64,000 bases of DNA from Metellina segmentata (GCA_947359465.1 CANAIC010000152.1:1-64000); one strand, 5' to 3'. Numbered from the stretch's first letter, positions 15,873-27,968 are shown. Notes: a model not told the origin generated them from the letters alone. Program-made: numbers and translations.

Positions 15873-16634
15873 ATGATTCCCGTGTACTCTAAACGTGACG
15901 GTTTGGATTTGTATCTGGTTTCCATTCATCCGTCTAATTTCCAAAATTTTGTTCAAACACACCTGATTCCAAACTGTTTCTTTGAACTCTACGGATTATG
16001 GAATCCTTTTAGACCAAACGATGTCGGGCGCATGTACTTTCAATTGCTTGACACGTATGTCGCTTTTGACGCAACCAACAATGAGGATTTTTTTACCCAA
16101 TTCTTACCGAATGATGAATGGAAGGATGGTATTATCTCTTACAAAGAATTTCATTATATTCTATTTACAGTATTTAAAAGTAACTCTGACAAAGTTCGAA
16201 TGGCTTTGTTCAATTTAAAAACCCATAAGACTATTTTTGTTTTGCGTACTGATTTTAAATCAGAAATAGATGAGTTTTTATTTGATGATGATAATTTTGA
16301 TTTTTTTTCATTTTCTCAGTTGTCGGGATGGCTCAAACCCCGTGATACTAGATCTAAACCTGGAGAAAATCTGGTTACATTTGAAATGCTTTTGAATATG
16401 AGTCAACCAGAGGACCTTGTATCCAGTAGTTCTGATACAGAATCTGAGTGCGTTGGATTAACCGCATTTGACTTTGACGATGGTTCTAACCTGTGTCCTG
16501 AAGATGTAATAGATATTGATGAATTCTTAGAAAACATGGAAGAGCTTAGCTGGGATGAACCTAATTGTGGAAAAGTCCGAAAAACACGGGTAGGATGCAT
16601 CCTGGCAATCCTTGAACACATGCCTCGTATTTAA
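15873..16634 (+). CDS. Unknown protein, MIPVY family member 1
   Basis: 253 aa. The ATG at 15873 is chosen because it aligns with the start of the paralogue at 23072 and follows the TATA/initiator by 30 bases. Shared blocks with that paralogue: MIPVYSK at the N-terminus, a HLIPNCFFELYGLWN segment, the strongly kept GIISYKEFHYILFTVFKSN, and GWLKPRDTR..PGEN..TFEMLLN. After residue 185 the two diverge into acidic tails (here with SSSSDTESE and DVIDIDEFLE). No known domain. Its right-hand neighbour (16886) is Bcl-2-like, and the same two-gene order recurs at 23072-24415. Confidence 0.8.
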   Translation: MIPVYSKRDGLDLYLVSIHPSNFQNFVQTHLIPNCFFELYGLWNPFRPNDVGRMYFQLLDTYVAFDATNNEDFFTQFLPNDEWKDGIISYKEFHYILFTVFKSNSDKVRMALFNLKTHKTIFVLRTDFKSEIDEFLFDDDNFDFFSFSQLSGWLKPRDTRSKPGENLVTFEMLLNMSQPEDLVSSSSDTESECVGLTAFDFDDGSNLCPEDVIDIDEFLENMEELSWDEPNCGKVRKTRVGCILAILEHMPRI

Positions 16635-16692
16635 GGAGAAAAGAATTTTTCGATGACGAGTAAAGTCAATAATCTAATAAAATATTATAGGG

Positions 16693-16792
<100 letters not shown>

Positions 16793-16885
16793 CCTCAGGT
16801 ATAAGTTTTCCACGCCGTTAAGCGTTTACTTTAAATCACCATTTATTCTCTCCATTTTCCCCTCCATTAACTCCAAGTTTACCTC

Positions 16886-17485
16886 ATGATGTTCCAGTTG
16901 GATAGATCTATTTTAGCCATGGGTGTCGTCATTGATTACGACACTAGTACGTGGCATGATAGCTGGACAACACAATTGCAACATCATATTGAAGATTTAA
17001 AACATGCAATTTCTAACGCATCCTTGGAGGAGGTAATGAAAGCGTTTGAGTTTCAAGTGGAAAATTATTTTTTGGATGAATCATTTTGGAAATATTTTGA
17101 TGAACGGATCGTAAGGGTGTCAGGTATAGAGTGGACGAATGAAGCATTGTTGATAGATCAATGGCAATGGATTACGAAAAATGTATTTGAAAATGTTAGT
17201 TGCGACGATGTAAATACATTTGCTGAGAGACTGTGTTTACTAATGTTGTATTTGCGTCAAAGGCTATTGGAAGATGATATCCGTCTTGATAGTATAAAAC
17301 GCATGATTCGTCAGAGTCTTGTGTTTATAGGATTGAAGATGGATGGAGTAATTGACCACTTTCCTATGGTTTTTGAATTTATCGATAGATATTACATTAA
17401 ATACATGATAATGCCACTCGTAGGAATAAGTGTGATTCACTCCACTGTCGTATTTTTAGGGAAAATATTTTCAGCTTTTCATTAA
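16886..17485 (+). CDS. Possible Bcl-2-like protein 1
   Basis: 199 aa, predicted all-helical, ATG 16886 (a second in-frame ATG at 16919). Diverged paralogue of 23867 and 24672: all keep a (I/V)xW(T/A)NE segment, a W..V....F..V helix, a hydrophobic helix with LR(R/Q) (here LCLLMLYLRQRLLEDD), then an amphipathic helix, and a hydrophobic C-terminus (LVGISVIHSTVVFLGKIF) that could anchor in a membrane. Length, helix pattern and tail resemble Bcl-2 family apoptosis regulators, which several large DNA viruses carry. The canonical NWGR of BH1 is absent, so the call is by shape only. Confidence 0.4.
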   Translation: MMFQLDRSILAMGVVIDYDTSTWHDSWTTQLQHHIEDLKHAISNASLEEVMKAFEFQVENYFLDESFWKYFDERIVRVSGIEWTNEALLIDQWQWITKNVFENVSCDDVNTFAERLCLLMLYLRQRLLEDDIRLDSIKRMIRQSLVFIGLKMDGVIDHFPMVFEFIDRYYIKYMIMPLVGISVIHSTVVFLGKIFSAFH

Positions 17486-18020
17486 AAAAACCTCTTGATC
17501 ATATAATTTCTTGATTTCCACAGCACGCAAGGTACAATTCTGGCCGATGCCTATAGAGATTTTATACAGAATGCCAAGGCTGAAATTGTTTTTATTCAAC
17601 AGGTGTGTAGATATACACCAAAAAAATTATTATTTTTTAGTTGTTATTATTTCTTTTCCTAGGTTAATAGCAAATCCAAGTGTCAATAATAACGTTTGTT
17701 CATAGAAAAGACATTTCTCAAAGATGGACTAAATCCGTCAGTTTTAGTGACCGGCGAGATAACAAACCATTGATTAAAAGCTGTGACTGCATCCCACCTT
17801 GGCCACTTGGAATAGAAACAACTTTGGGAATGAACCATGTTTGCGCAGATTTATTTAAAATAAATTTCAAGTGCAGCCCTTTCCAATCTTGGTATTTTGA
17901 AGAATTCAGTAAACCTGATTGAGGGAAAAACCTCGTGTCCATGATAAGTGTTGATTTCTTTGTAGTTTTTTTCTGAATTTTTAGATTGAGTGGACACGTG
18001 TGTGAAAAAATTAGTATGGA

Positions 18021-18116
<96 letters not shown>

Positions 18117-18379
18117 GTGATACAATATCTTTTTTATCCCACCAGTTCTTTCAAGATTTGAACGTCGGATACGGAACGCCTCCAATCAGAGTCATGTTAA
18201 CAATAAGTTTTAAAATTGAGATACATCCAATACTTGTGCTGTTTTGTTGGTTGGTCTTTCTTTACTGGACATGCAAATTTCTCCTTTAAAAGATCAATCC
18301 TGCACGAGGTTTTTTTTTAATTTTTACTGCCAGGATGTATTATTATTTTTTTTTACCAATCCTTGGGATTGCACTACAT
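17486..18379. other. Gene-poor stretch, exon-like segment and A/T tract
   Basis: About 890 bp. Bases 17510-17601 encode an uninterrupted, protein-like segment (containing GTILADAYRDFIQNAKAE) bounded by CCACAG and CAG/GTGTGT, and a TTTCTTTTCCTAG acceptor-like site ends at 17662, suggesting a decayed or spliced fragment. An open frame 17680-17922 lacks an ATG near its start. The A/T tract is at 18025-18112. From 18113 to 18379 nothing is recognisable. Confidence 0.4.
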
Positions 18380-18997
18380 TTACCATGGAGGAGGAAGCCA
18401 ATATCGATGCGCTAGAGTAATATTACCTTTAATATATTTTTGAAAACGGTCCCATGAACGATTTAAATGGTACTTCAACTCTTGTTTGATAGAGGATTTA
18501 CATGCCATGCTCCAAGCCCCCTTTGGATGAGTGTGAGTCCACGTATCTCCAAATGTCAGCAGACTTAAATAGGCTTCATGCGCATTAGTGGTAGGTAAAT
18601 GGACTACCAAATTTCCACTTGGGATCGAAAAAGGTTGACTCTTTGGAGGTTCTATCATCTCATAGGGTTTAGCCACCTCATCGTTCCACGGTAGGGGAGT
18701 TGGAATTCCCACATGATATACGACCACATCGGTCTTTTTCGCATCCCATTCCAAATCTAAATGACTGGTCAATACTAAATGCGACGAGGAAACACGCGTT
18801 CCAAAGGGTGGTTCGATCAGCACGTATATATTTCGACCGTGACGGGTTTCAAACCATCCAACTTCATCATTGGCATCTCCCCGAGGCCTGAGAAGTGGGC
18901 TCAAATAATGTTCCAATAGGGAAGGATAGCGACCCAGGTTTCCAAACACGATGGTGGATCGATCTGTGTCGAGTGCTTGTGAGAGAATCTTTTCCAT
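18380..18997 (-). CDS. Unknown protein
   Basis: 205 aa, ATG 18997 on the minus strand. No signal peptide or membrane segment. It has a mixed alpha/beta composition with conserved-looking aromatic and proline residues (IEPPFGTRV, YHVGIPTPLPWND) and a basic C-terminus ending in LPPPW. I do not recognise a domain and see no paralogue in the window. It diverges from the gene at 19096 with 98 bp between start codons, and the minus-strand 3' end runs into a T-rich stretch near 18340. Confidence 0.65.
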   Translation of the reverse strand: MEKILSQALDTDRSTIVFGNLGRYPSLLEHYLSPLLRPRGDANDEVGWFETRHGRNIYVLIEPPFGTRVSSSHLVLTSHLDLEWDAKKTDVVVYHVGIPTPLPWNDEVAKPYEMIEPPKSQPFSIPSGNLVVHLPTTNAHEAYLSLLTFGDTWTHTHPKGAWSMACKSSIKQELKYHLNRSWDRFQKYIKGNITLAHRYWLPPPW

Positions 18998-19095
18998 CAG
19001 AAACTGTAGCTGTGTCTCTTGTTTTTAATCCCGGTACGGAAGCGAATAACGAGATGCAAAGGCCCTATTCAACTTGAATCGTTAATCAAGACAAA

Positions 19096-19405
19096 ATGAG
19101 TATGGATTCACATGTCATGCGTCACAAGAGTAATCATTCTCGGTATACGCCTTACTCGATACGTTCCAATCCAATACGAACAAATACGGTGTTGTCAGAA
19201 AAGACATGGCCTCCACATGATCCCCAAAGGCCCATTGCAGTCGTAAAGCCTATTTTGAAGCCACCTGTAAAAGTATCGACAGCTCAATCGCCAACGCAAT
19301 CGCCGACGACGCAATCACAAACACCTTCAGAGCGATCGTTTAGGGCAGACTTTATTACGCCCCCAAGACCCTCGGCTTCGCGATTAGATATTTGGAATAG
19401 ATTGT

Positions 19406-19410
<5 letters not shown>
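19096..19410 (+). CDS. Small basic, Pro/Ser/Thr-rich protein
   Basis: 104 aa, ATG 19096. Rich in Arg, Ser, Pro, Thr and Gln, probably disordered, with a short TQSPTQSPT-like repeat in the middle and the C-terminal RPSASRLDIWNRLS. The TAA stop (19408-19410) is the beginning of the A tract. Divergent partner of the 18997 gene. Basic low-complexity composition could suit a DNA-binding or packaging protein, but this is only a composition argument. Confidence 0.6.
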
Positions 19411-19489
<79 letters not shown>

Positions 19490-19540
19490 CACTCACTCTT
19501 TAAAACACTGCATCTGGATAGATTTTTAACACTTAGCATC

Positions 19541-20666
19541 ATGGATTACATTCGAAAGCTGGAGGATATTATTTTTGGAAAAGACTGTTGCATAGGACTC
19601 GAATTAAAAGAAATATTATATAATTTAGTTAATGTGTGGGACGTGATCAATTGGCAGCTACAAATTCCAGAGAGAGTTATCGAAAATGAAATAGGACATT
19701 TTCACAAAGAAACTTGTTACAGCAAAACCTATCCTGGTGAAGAAGATTGGGATTACATTGATGGCCCATGTCATTGTGTTGGGAAAATTGAGTATTCTCA
19801 TTTTTATGAACTACATACAAATTATGATTTTACACCAATTGTTAGTTTACCCAAACGTTTTCGTACAGCTTCATTAGCATTAGAAATAAACAATGATGTA
19901 GTGAAAAGGTGTGCAGTCGTCACGCATGACGCTTGGTTTTATATAGATGTCCAAGATGGCGATGAATTGATTTGGAGGAATAGAGTAGTTGAGCAATTAA
20001 AAAGGCTAAAGATTCAATATTTGTTTTTTGCGGAAGCAGTAGCACCACTCCAATTTTTTGATCCTTGGTTGTACGAAGGGTGGTGTGTTATAAAACATGA
20101 CGAGAAGGAAGGGGATGATTGTAATGTATGTAAAAGTAAAAAATGTGCAGTTCACAAGGCATATTGCACCTGGATCAGAACGCTCAAGAGATTTCCATCA
20201 TTCATTTGGCATGGAGAGGGTCGGTTGCAAGGCGAGGGGTTTGTTGATTTAGAGTATACATTGACTAATCCTAAAGCTAAACATCCATCATTGTTTGATA
20301 ACGAGTCCCCGGGGATCGATTTATACTGTCCACTTCTGGATTCGGTCACTACCGTATCACCTGGGCAACAAATTAAAATTAATACCGGAGTCATTGTCAA
20401 ATTTCCAAAGAACAAAATCGGAATCATTATGGATAAATCGTCAGTGGTGACTCGAAAACAACTGAAAGTTGAAGCAGGAGTGATTGATACTGGATACAGA
20501 GGGGAAATTAAAGTGGTTCTGCGAAACATGAATTCCAAAGCTGTTGATATCAACCCAGGAGATGCAATAGCGCAAATGTTAGTGCAAGAAGCCTACACTC
20601 CTCGTTTGAAGAAAGTAGATTCCATCGATGGAGACACAAATCGAGGCACTCGTGGGTTTGGAACAT

Positions 20667-20671
<5 letters not shown>
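19541..20671 (+). CDS. dut: dUTPase fused to a virus-specific N-terminal domain
   Basis: 376 aa. Residues from about 245 to 376 are a trimeric-type dUTPase, hydrolysing dUTP to dUMP and pyrophosphate: motif 1 SPGIDLY, motif 2 DKSSV, motif 3 GVIDTGYRGEIKV (catalytic Asp and Tyr present), motif 4 GDAIAQMLV, motif 5 RGTRGFGTW. The C-terminal motif is complete, so the enzyme is probably active. Residues 1-235 form an extra domain shared with the stand-alone proteins at 33858 and 56408: a LFG/IFG start, HFHKETC, a CAVVTHDAWFYIDV strand and a FDPW segment. I know of no such fusion. The stop codon starts an A-only tract (20670-20736). Confidence 0.93.

Positions 20672-20736
<65 letters not shown>
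20670..20736. repeat. A-only tract
   Basis: About 67 A without the usual following T run, between the dUTPase and IAP genes. One of two exceptions to the paired A/T design (the other is T-only, 47550-47619). Confidence 0.85.
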
Positions 20737-20739
<3 letters not shown>

Positions 20740-20838
20740 TGGCTTAAAAGAGCGAGGACATCGAGTTCTACTGTGTAGCTTCGGGCAACGTGATGTAGTC
20801 AAGTCAAATGGACAACTTCTCAAGACTTGATCAACGTT

Positions 20839-21889
20839 ATGGCAAATTCTGAGGAACAGGATGAATTTTTTAAAGTCATGCATTATGAACTCAACAGATT
20901 TAATTCTTATTCTGCCAAGTGGCCAGTGAGTTACATCAAACCTTCTGATTTAGCAGCGTCTGGATTCTTTTACTTGCAATCCGATGACAAGGTACAATGT
21001 GCATTTTGCCACATTATTATGGACGATTGGACTGTGGGACAAAAACCGATGCGAGAACATATGAGAAATTCACCCACGTGTCCTTTTTTTTCATCCGAGG
21101 AAGTTGGAAACATTACAATGGTTCATTCAAGAAAGAAAAGTTCTTTACAAAGTTTACCCATTCAATCGAGTTTTCCTTCTAAACCCAAATATCCCAGAAT
21201 GGCAGAGTTGAACAATCGACTTTCAACGTATAGAGATTTTCCAAGCATTGGGATTCCTGCAAAGAATTTAGCAGACTGTGGATTATATTACGCGGGGGTT
21301 GCTGATGTAGTGACATGTTTTTTTTGCGGTGGATCCCTCGGAGACTGGGGAGAAGGAGATGATCCATGGGAGGAACACGAAAAGTTTTTTGAAAAGTGTA
21401 CATTTCTACGTCTTTCGAAAAGGGATGGAAAGTTTCCAGATGAATCCTCAAGAAACGTACCCGTTAAAAATTCAAACAAAAGCGATTCTTTCTATCGGGA
21501 AATTATCCGTCAAGGTTGTGAAATATTTCCAAAGTCTACTGTGGAAAATGTTATTCTGAATCGTATGTCAACGAATTTAGGAAACTTTACTTCATTGAAT
21601 GAACTTTGTGAAGCTGTTTTGAATCTGGAAATTAAACCTATGACGGTTCGGCCCATTGAGAATGAAAATAAGCCTTCGATAGTGGAATCCAACATCATGA
21701 ATCCAGAAAATGAGGATGAAGCAATAATTTATCCCAAGACATTTCTGTGTAACATTTGTATGGACCAAGAAAAGGGCATTGTGTTTCAACCATGCAGTCA
21801 TCTCGCTACGTGTACGAAATGTGCATATAAGGTAACACATTGCCCCATATGTCGAAAGCATATCAAAAGCAGGTTGAAAACTTTTTTAA

Positions 21890-21894
<5 letters not shown>
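20839..21894 (+). CDS. iap: Inhibitor of apoptosis protein, two BIR domains and RING
   Basis: 351 aa from ATG 20839. BIR1 spans residues 20-85 (CAFC...H...C ligands, with DDWTVGQKPMREH), BIR2 about 126-195 (GLYYAG, CFFCGG, DWGEGDDPWEEH, C), and a C-terminal RING about 303-345 (CNICMDQEKGIVFQPCSH, CPICRKH). The BIR-BIR-RING layout is that of insect and baculovirus IAPs, which bind caspases or IAP antagonists and ubiquitinate them. It acts in the cytoplasm of infected cells to delay apoptosis. BIR2 has the DWxxGDDPWEEH groove typical of IBM-peptide binding. The stop codon merges into the A tract. A linker of about 100 residues separates BIR2 and RING. Confidence 0.95.
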
Positions 21895-21981
<87 letters not shown>

Positions 21982-22068
21982 AAGTTAAACAAAAGTTCTC
22001 AACTTGCTTCTTTTATATATAATCCAAGCACTTCTTGAATGGTTTAGGCTCTTGGGAGAAAAACCAAC

Positions 22069-22984
<916 letters not shown>

Positions 22985-23071
22985 CTCCTACATATGCTAT
23001 GAATATTCAGATGGCTCCCATACTGCTGTTTAGCCATCTTGAATACTTGTGTTTAAGATTTAGTTTCAATA

Positions 23072-23706
23072 ATGATTCCCGTGTACGCCAAGTGCCAGCA
23101 TTCAAACCGCTTCATGGTTTTTGTTCATTCTTCTGCGTTACCACATTTTATGAAAGCGCATTTGGTTCCAGATTGTTGTCTGAATGTTTTTGGATTCTGG
23201 AAATCTCTTAAAACCTTCACTGATATTGATTTTCAATTACATCAAACTTGTGTGACTTTCGATACACGAGAAAATAATGACTTTACCCAATCTTTACCGT
23301 TTGATCAGTGGAAGAAAGGTATAATATCTTACAAAGATCTTGATTATATTATTTTTACATTATTTAAGGCCAATTCTACTAGTATTGCAATAACTTTGAT
23401 CAATTATGCAACGAACGCATCTATTATTATTAATAGTGTCTATAATAATAAGTTATGGCTTCAGAACGAAGGTTTTACTAAAGTGGTAGGTTGGCTTAAA
23501 ATTCGAGATACTAGACCCCAGCATGGAGAAAATAAAGTGACATTTGAAATGCTTTTGAATCTGGAAAATAATAATTCATTGTGTGGAACTGATTGTCCCG
23601 ATCCAGAGCAATATACAGATGGCCCGAAAAATGGAGAAGTATTTACGGACAAAGAAATACAAGGGTTAAAATGCCACCTACCCGAATACTTAGAAAAAAA
23701 ATGGGA

Positions 23707-23710
<4 letters not shown>
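23072..23710 (+). CDS. Unknown protein, MIPVY family member 2
   Basis: 212 aa, ATG 23072. Paralogue of 15873-16634 with the same start (MIPVYAK), the kept GIISYKDLDYIIFTLFKAN core and GWLKIRDTR..HGEN..TFEMLLN block. The C-terminal acidic tail is shorter and unrelated. The stop TAA merges with the A tract. It heads the second copy of a two-family module: this gene, then two Bcl-2-like genes (23867, 24672). Function unknown. Confidence 0.8.
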
Positions 23711-23783
<73 letters not shown>

Positions 23784-23866
23784 TTCTTCTTAAGCCACCA
23801 GAGTTGTTCCTTTGAGCATTCACACTTTGCCATCCTGCCAAAAGGAATATCTGGACCAGATACAAG

Positions 23867-24516
<650 letters not shown>

Positions 24517-24671
24517 CTTCCTTCCTATAATAACCCTCTGCGTTTGACCTTCAAGGATTCACAACAAGCCGTCTCACAGAAGTGGTACTGTCCCAACTGT
24601 ATTTGATCACTTGCGTTGGTTTTTGACAATTTCGAAAGCTATCGAGCCAAGACTGACATAGCGAGTACAGC

Positions 24672-25196
24672 ATGGAAAGTAACAATGCTTTTTCAAGAAA
24701 TCACAACTGCTTGGATTCATACGCGGATTTATACGCTGAGGGTTTGCGTGAACGGTCAGCGATCAAGATAATCAAAGTTTTTGATAATCTGCCACATCCT
24801 CAAAGTTTGAACGATGACAATTTCTTGGATAATTATACGAAGCAGATAATGAAAGCTACAAAAATTGACTGGGCTAATGAAAATGGAGCAATTCATCAAT
24901 GGAAAGAAGTAACCAAAAGTACATTTTCGAATGTCAATATGACAAAGCCCGTTAGCGTCTCCTATGTTCTAGCTATATTAATGTTGATCCTTCGTCGTGC
25001 AGTGAAAGAGGATTCTACTCGTCAAGATATTGTAAAAGTAATGGTTTACGATACTGCTTCTTACGTCCGTGGATTAGAAATAGGACCCAGACCAAGCCCA
25101 GGTTGTCACGTGCACATTATCAACCATGGGACGTATTATGTAAGTTGGGCAATTGAAATGTGGATAGTGTATTGGATAGGAAGCCTGATTTTTTAA
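24672..25196 (+). CDS. Possible Bcl-2-like protein 3
   Basis: 174 aa, ATG 24672. Tandem duplicate of 23867: FDNLPHPQSL, NYTKQIMKATKIDW, VSYVLAILMLILRRAVKEDS and a hydrophobic C-terminus (WAIEMWIVYWIGSLIF) lacking the basic end. The N-terminus is shorter. The 5' leader (24517-24671) has CTTCCTTCCTATAATAA right after the A/T tract. Same caveats about the Bcl-2 call as for its paralogues. Confidence 0.45.
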   Translation: MESNNAFSRNHNCLDSYADLYAEGLRERSAIKIIKVFDNLPHPQSLNDDNFLDNYTKQIMKATKIDWANENGAIHQWKEVTKSTFSNVNMTKPVSVSYVLAILMLILRRAVKEDSTRQDIVKVMVYDTASYVRGLEIGPRPSPGCHVHIINHGTYYVSWAIEMWIVYWIGSLIF

Positions 25197-25200
25197 AGAA

Positions 25201-25276
<76 letters not shown>

Positions 25277-25350
25277 CATCTTCCATATATTTATTTATTT
25301 ATTTCTCACAACTTTGGCTTTTAATTCGACAAGTGTTTCTGGCCATTATT

Positions 25351-26361
25351 ATGGATGCAGCTCATGTGTTTGATTATGTTGCCCGTGTACAACCCACTAC
25401 CTATCTGCAAATTATGCACGTGATTCAACCTCATAGCTTAAAATCGGTCTTAAAACTATTCCAAAAGCATCTTGAACATTCAGTACCCGATTTGCATTTA
25501 TTTAACCAACATCCTGAATGTATTTCAAATTTATGTTACCAGTTTGTTTTGGCTATTCGAAAACGATTTCCAACTCCAGGAGATGCTTTTGGGATTCATT
25601 TGACGTGTCGTGTTACCAAATCAGATACGCAAGGGACTTTGGATAGCAAACATTTGAGGTCTTATAACCAAAAGTCTTCATTTCATGTAGATAAAGTATT
25701 ACTATATGAATTATATTTATTTTCAAATGCTATTCAAGTTTTTGAATTGGCCACTCGCCATGTGTACTCTACTGTTTTTACACAACGCTATTCTGTTCAG
25801 GAACTGTTGACACGACTCCCGAATGCATGTATTTTAGAAAGAAACGGACCTTACAATAAAGGCCTTAATGCTCAGGGCGAGTTTAAATATTTAAGTACTT
25901 TTCAATACATCATTGTCCAGGATCGGGTGTTGTATAAATCGTCCAAAGATTTAACAATCTTGTTACGGCGATTGCATGCGGAACGTGTCACGGGTTTTTC
26001 TGATATTCGAACCATTTTCCAAAAATGTGGTCTAGTGTGTCATTTTTTTAATTTAGTAAAGATTGCAAAACGACAATTATTGGGGAACAATGATTCAGTT
26101 TATGCAAAAGACGTATTTACTATCATGAAATATCAATGTCGTACTGGAAAACCGCTACCCTTAACAAGAGATGGATTAATGAAACATCCTGAACGTACAC
26201 CTATTGAAGTGTTAAGTTTTGAAGCTCCAAAAAAGAATTATGCTCGACTGTGCACTGGACCACAACAAGTATATCCAGTGAAAAGTTCTGCTGATAAAAT
26301 ATTTTTTGGGCAACAATTTAATGAGGGTACAGGTTATACATTTGCTCTGAGGAATAGATAG
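25351..26361 (+). CDS. RNA polymerase RPB1 homologue, C-terminal part
   Basis: 336 aa from ATG 25351. The last third is recognisable as the conserved C-terminal region of the largest RNA polymerase subunit: KYQCRTGKPLPLTRDGLM, then P..VLSFEAP (cf. the ISFE block), SADKIFFGQQFNEGTGYTF (cf. the GQ..P.GTG block). The first 230 residues would be the part after the trigger loop and are strongly diverged. The catalytic part of the same subunit is encoded 12 kb away at 37729-39297, so RPB1 is split into two genes whose map order is reversed relative to the protein. Both products must meet in the viral transcription complex. Confidence 0.7.
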   Translation: MDAAHVFDYVARVQPTTYLQIMHVIQPHSLKSVLKLFQKHLEHSVPDLHLFNQHPECISNLCYQFVLAIRKRFPTPGDAFGIHLTCRVTKSDTQGTLDSKHLRSYNQKSSFHVDKVLLYELYLFSNAIQVFELATRHVYSTVFTQRYSVQELLTRLPNACILERNGPYNKGLNAQGEFKYLSTFQYIIVQDRVLYKSSKDLTILLRRLHAERVTGFSDIRTIFQKCGLVCHFFNLVKIAKRQLLGNNDSVYAKDVFTIMKYQCRTGKPLPLTRDGLMKHPERTPIEVLSFEAPKKNYARLCTGPQQVYPVKSSADKIFFGQQFNEGTGYTFALRNR

Positions 26362-26391
26362 AGAACCAAGAGTTTAGATTTGTTTGGACTA

Positions 26392-26489
<98 letters not shown>

Positions 26490-26513
26490 GCTGTAACTAT
26501 AAATGTTGCAAAA

Positions 26514-27044
26514 ATGCATGCTGTTTTCATTGCGAGCAGTGGTATGGCTTGTCTCGATTATTGTGCTGAAGTTCATTGGTTTCGATGTTTTGATGGGGTC
26601 TTGTTTCCCATAGAAATTGCATTTGCGAATGTACAAGATCCTGAAAAAGTGTACATTTTGGAAATGATTATACCACCGGGGACAATAATATCTCTGAGGG
26701 ATATGGCTGAAACCAAAAGTCGTTTTTTTAATAAGGATCGTTTGCATTATAAAAATGTTATTTCGCGAGTGTATCCCAAGATTTTTAAAATGCATTTTTT
26801 CAATTGGAAATATATATTAAATCACTTTATAAAGAACTATTTGAAATGTGATGCTGTGGGTGTACGTACCAGATCACAAATGGAATTTTTTAGACCTTTG
26901 TGTAAACGTGTGGTGCGTGTGAAACCTAAAGGTCAGGTGTACGGATGCTGGCATAAACATCCTAAACTTATACAATTTGCTTGTACAGCAACTGAAGCCA
27001 GAACAATTGCATATAGTGCAAGAAAACTTGACAACAAAGTATAA
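26514..27044 (+). CDS. Maelstrom-domain-like protein
   Basis: 176 aa, ATG 26514. The sequence matches the layout of the Maelstrom (MAEL) domain, an RNase H-fold domain of the animal piRNA pathway: a LFPIEIAF strand (Glu34), IIPPG about 20 residues later, and a C-terminal YGCWHKHP...FACTATEARTIAYS segment. Glu34, Cys145, His147 or His149 and Cys157 would be the Glu-Cys-His-Cys zinc-linked set. In animals the domain binds or cleaves RNA in nuclear and perinuclear silencing. A viral copy might interfere with piRNA silencing or process RNA. No HMG box is present. Call rests on motif order by eye. Confidence 0.5.
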   Translation: MHAVFIASSGMACLDYCAEVHWFRCFDGVLFPIEIAFANVQDPEKVYILEMIIPPGTIISLRDMAETKSRFFNKDRLHYKNVISRVYPKIFKMHFFNWKYILNHFIKNYLKCDAVGVRTRSQMEFFRPLCKRVVRVKPKGQVYGCWHKHPKLIQFACTATEARTIAYSARKLDNKV

Positions 27045-27048
27045 AGTG

Positions 27049-27120
<72 letters not shown>

Positions 27121-27230
27121 CCTTACTCCTACTTCTGCTACACTTTTGGATTTTTTACCATTCCACTTGTGCTACTCTTCAAGAGTTATTTAAATACTGC
27201 ATTATTATAATACAAGTACAATTTCCATCA

Positions 27231-27968
27231 ATGAGTACCCGAATGAGTAATAAATTGTCAACTTCTTATGGGATCGTGGTAAGGACATCTTGTAACAACG
27301 TTATTATTTTGCGTCGAAAAGTTCCTTATTGCGTCCAAAATTATTATTTTTACCTGAATCAGAAGAAAGATAAGATACAACCACCTGTTAATTTTACAGC
27401 TATCCAGGATCAATTTGAAAACGAATGGTTGCCTCGACTGAATCGATATGAATTATTGGATTACAAACGGTTTTTGAATGGACAGACTTTTGAAGATTTA
27501 TACGATTTTCCGCATGGTCAATTGCAACGGTTATCCAAACGACACAATTCTATTTTCACGTTGTTTTATACAGCTTATCGAGAATTTCAAGAAGAATCTG
27601 GATTTCATTTTACGTTTACTAAAAAGGACATTGAGAGATATCCATTAATAAAATTGAAATTTAAGGGTTGTGATGGATTCAAGTACAATCAATATTATTT
27701 TTTGGTAAACAATGTCAAAGGATTACGACGTCACTTGTACTTTACCTCTTTTAACGATTCCTCTACTTTACGAAATCAAATCAGTTCATGGAAAGATGAT
27801 TGTTTAATATATTATGGCCAAATGATGCATGCGGACAAGGCATACAAACTATTATTGCATCAGCAAATAATTAAAAAGGATATGAAACATTTGCTGTGTT
27901 TACGTACAGATAAATTATACTGGATACTCTCATCGGACGAAGAAAACGTTGATGAAAACACTAATTGA
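27231..27968 (+). CDS. Nudix hydrolase, decapping-type
   Basis: 245 aa, ATG 27231 (a second in-frame ATG at 27243). Strand GIVVRTSCNNVIILRR (residues 14-29) opens the fold; the Nudix box ends in YREFQEESGF (Arg117, Glu118, Glu121, Glu122), preceded by DFPHGQLQR (residues 92-100). The distance between the Gly and the REFQEE helix is about 7 residues longer than the standard box. Related poxvirus, asfarvirus and iridovirus enzymes remove mRNA caps and favour viral over host messages. C-terminal half lacks a known domain. The gene is flanked by A/T tracts. Confidence 0.8.
   Translation: MSTRMSNKLSTSYGIVVRTSCNNVIILRRKVPYCVQNYYFYLNQKKDKIQPPVNFTAIQDQFENEWLPRLNRYELLDYKRFLNGQTFEDLYDFPHGQLQRLSKRHNSIFTLFYTAYREFQEESGFHFTFTKKDIERYPLIKLKFKGCDGFKYNQYYFLVNNVKGLRRHLYFTSFNDSSTLRNQISSWKDDCLIYYGQMMHADKAYKLLLHQQIIKKDMKHLLCLRTDKLYWILSSDEENVDENTN

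Noticed and set aside
17680..17922. 80-codon ORF
   Set aside because: It opens at GTG without an ATG near its start, has no promoter and no paralogue; kept only as part of the gene-poor region.
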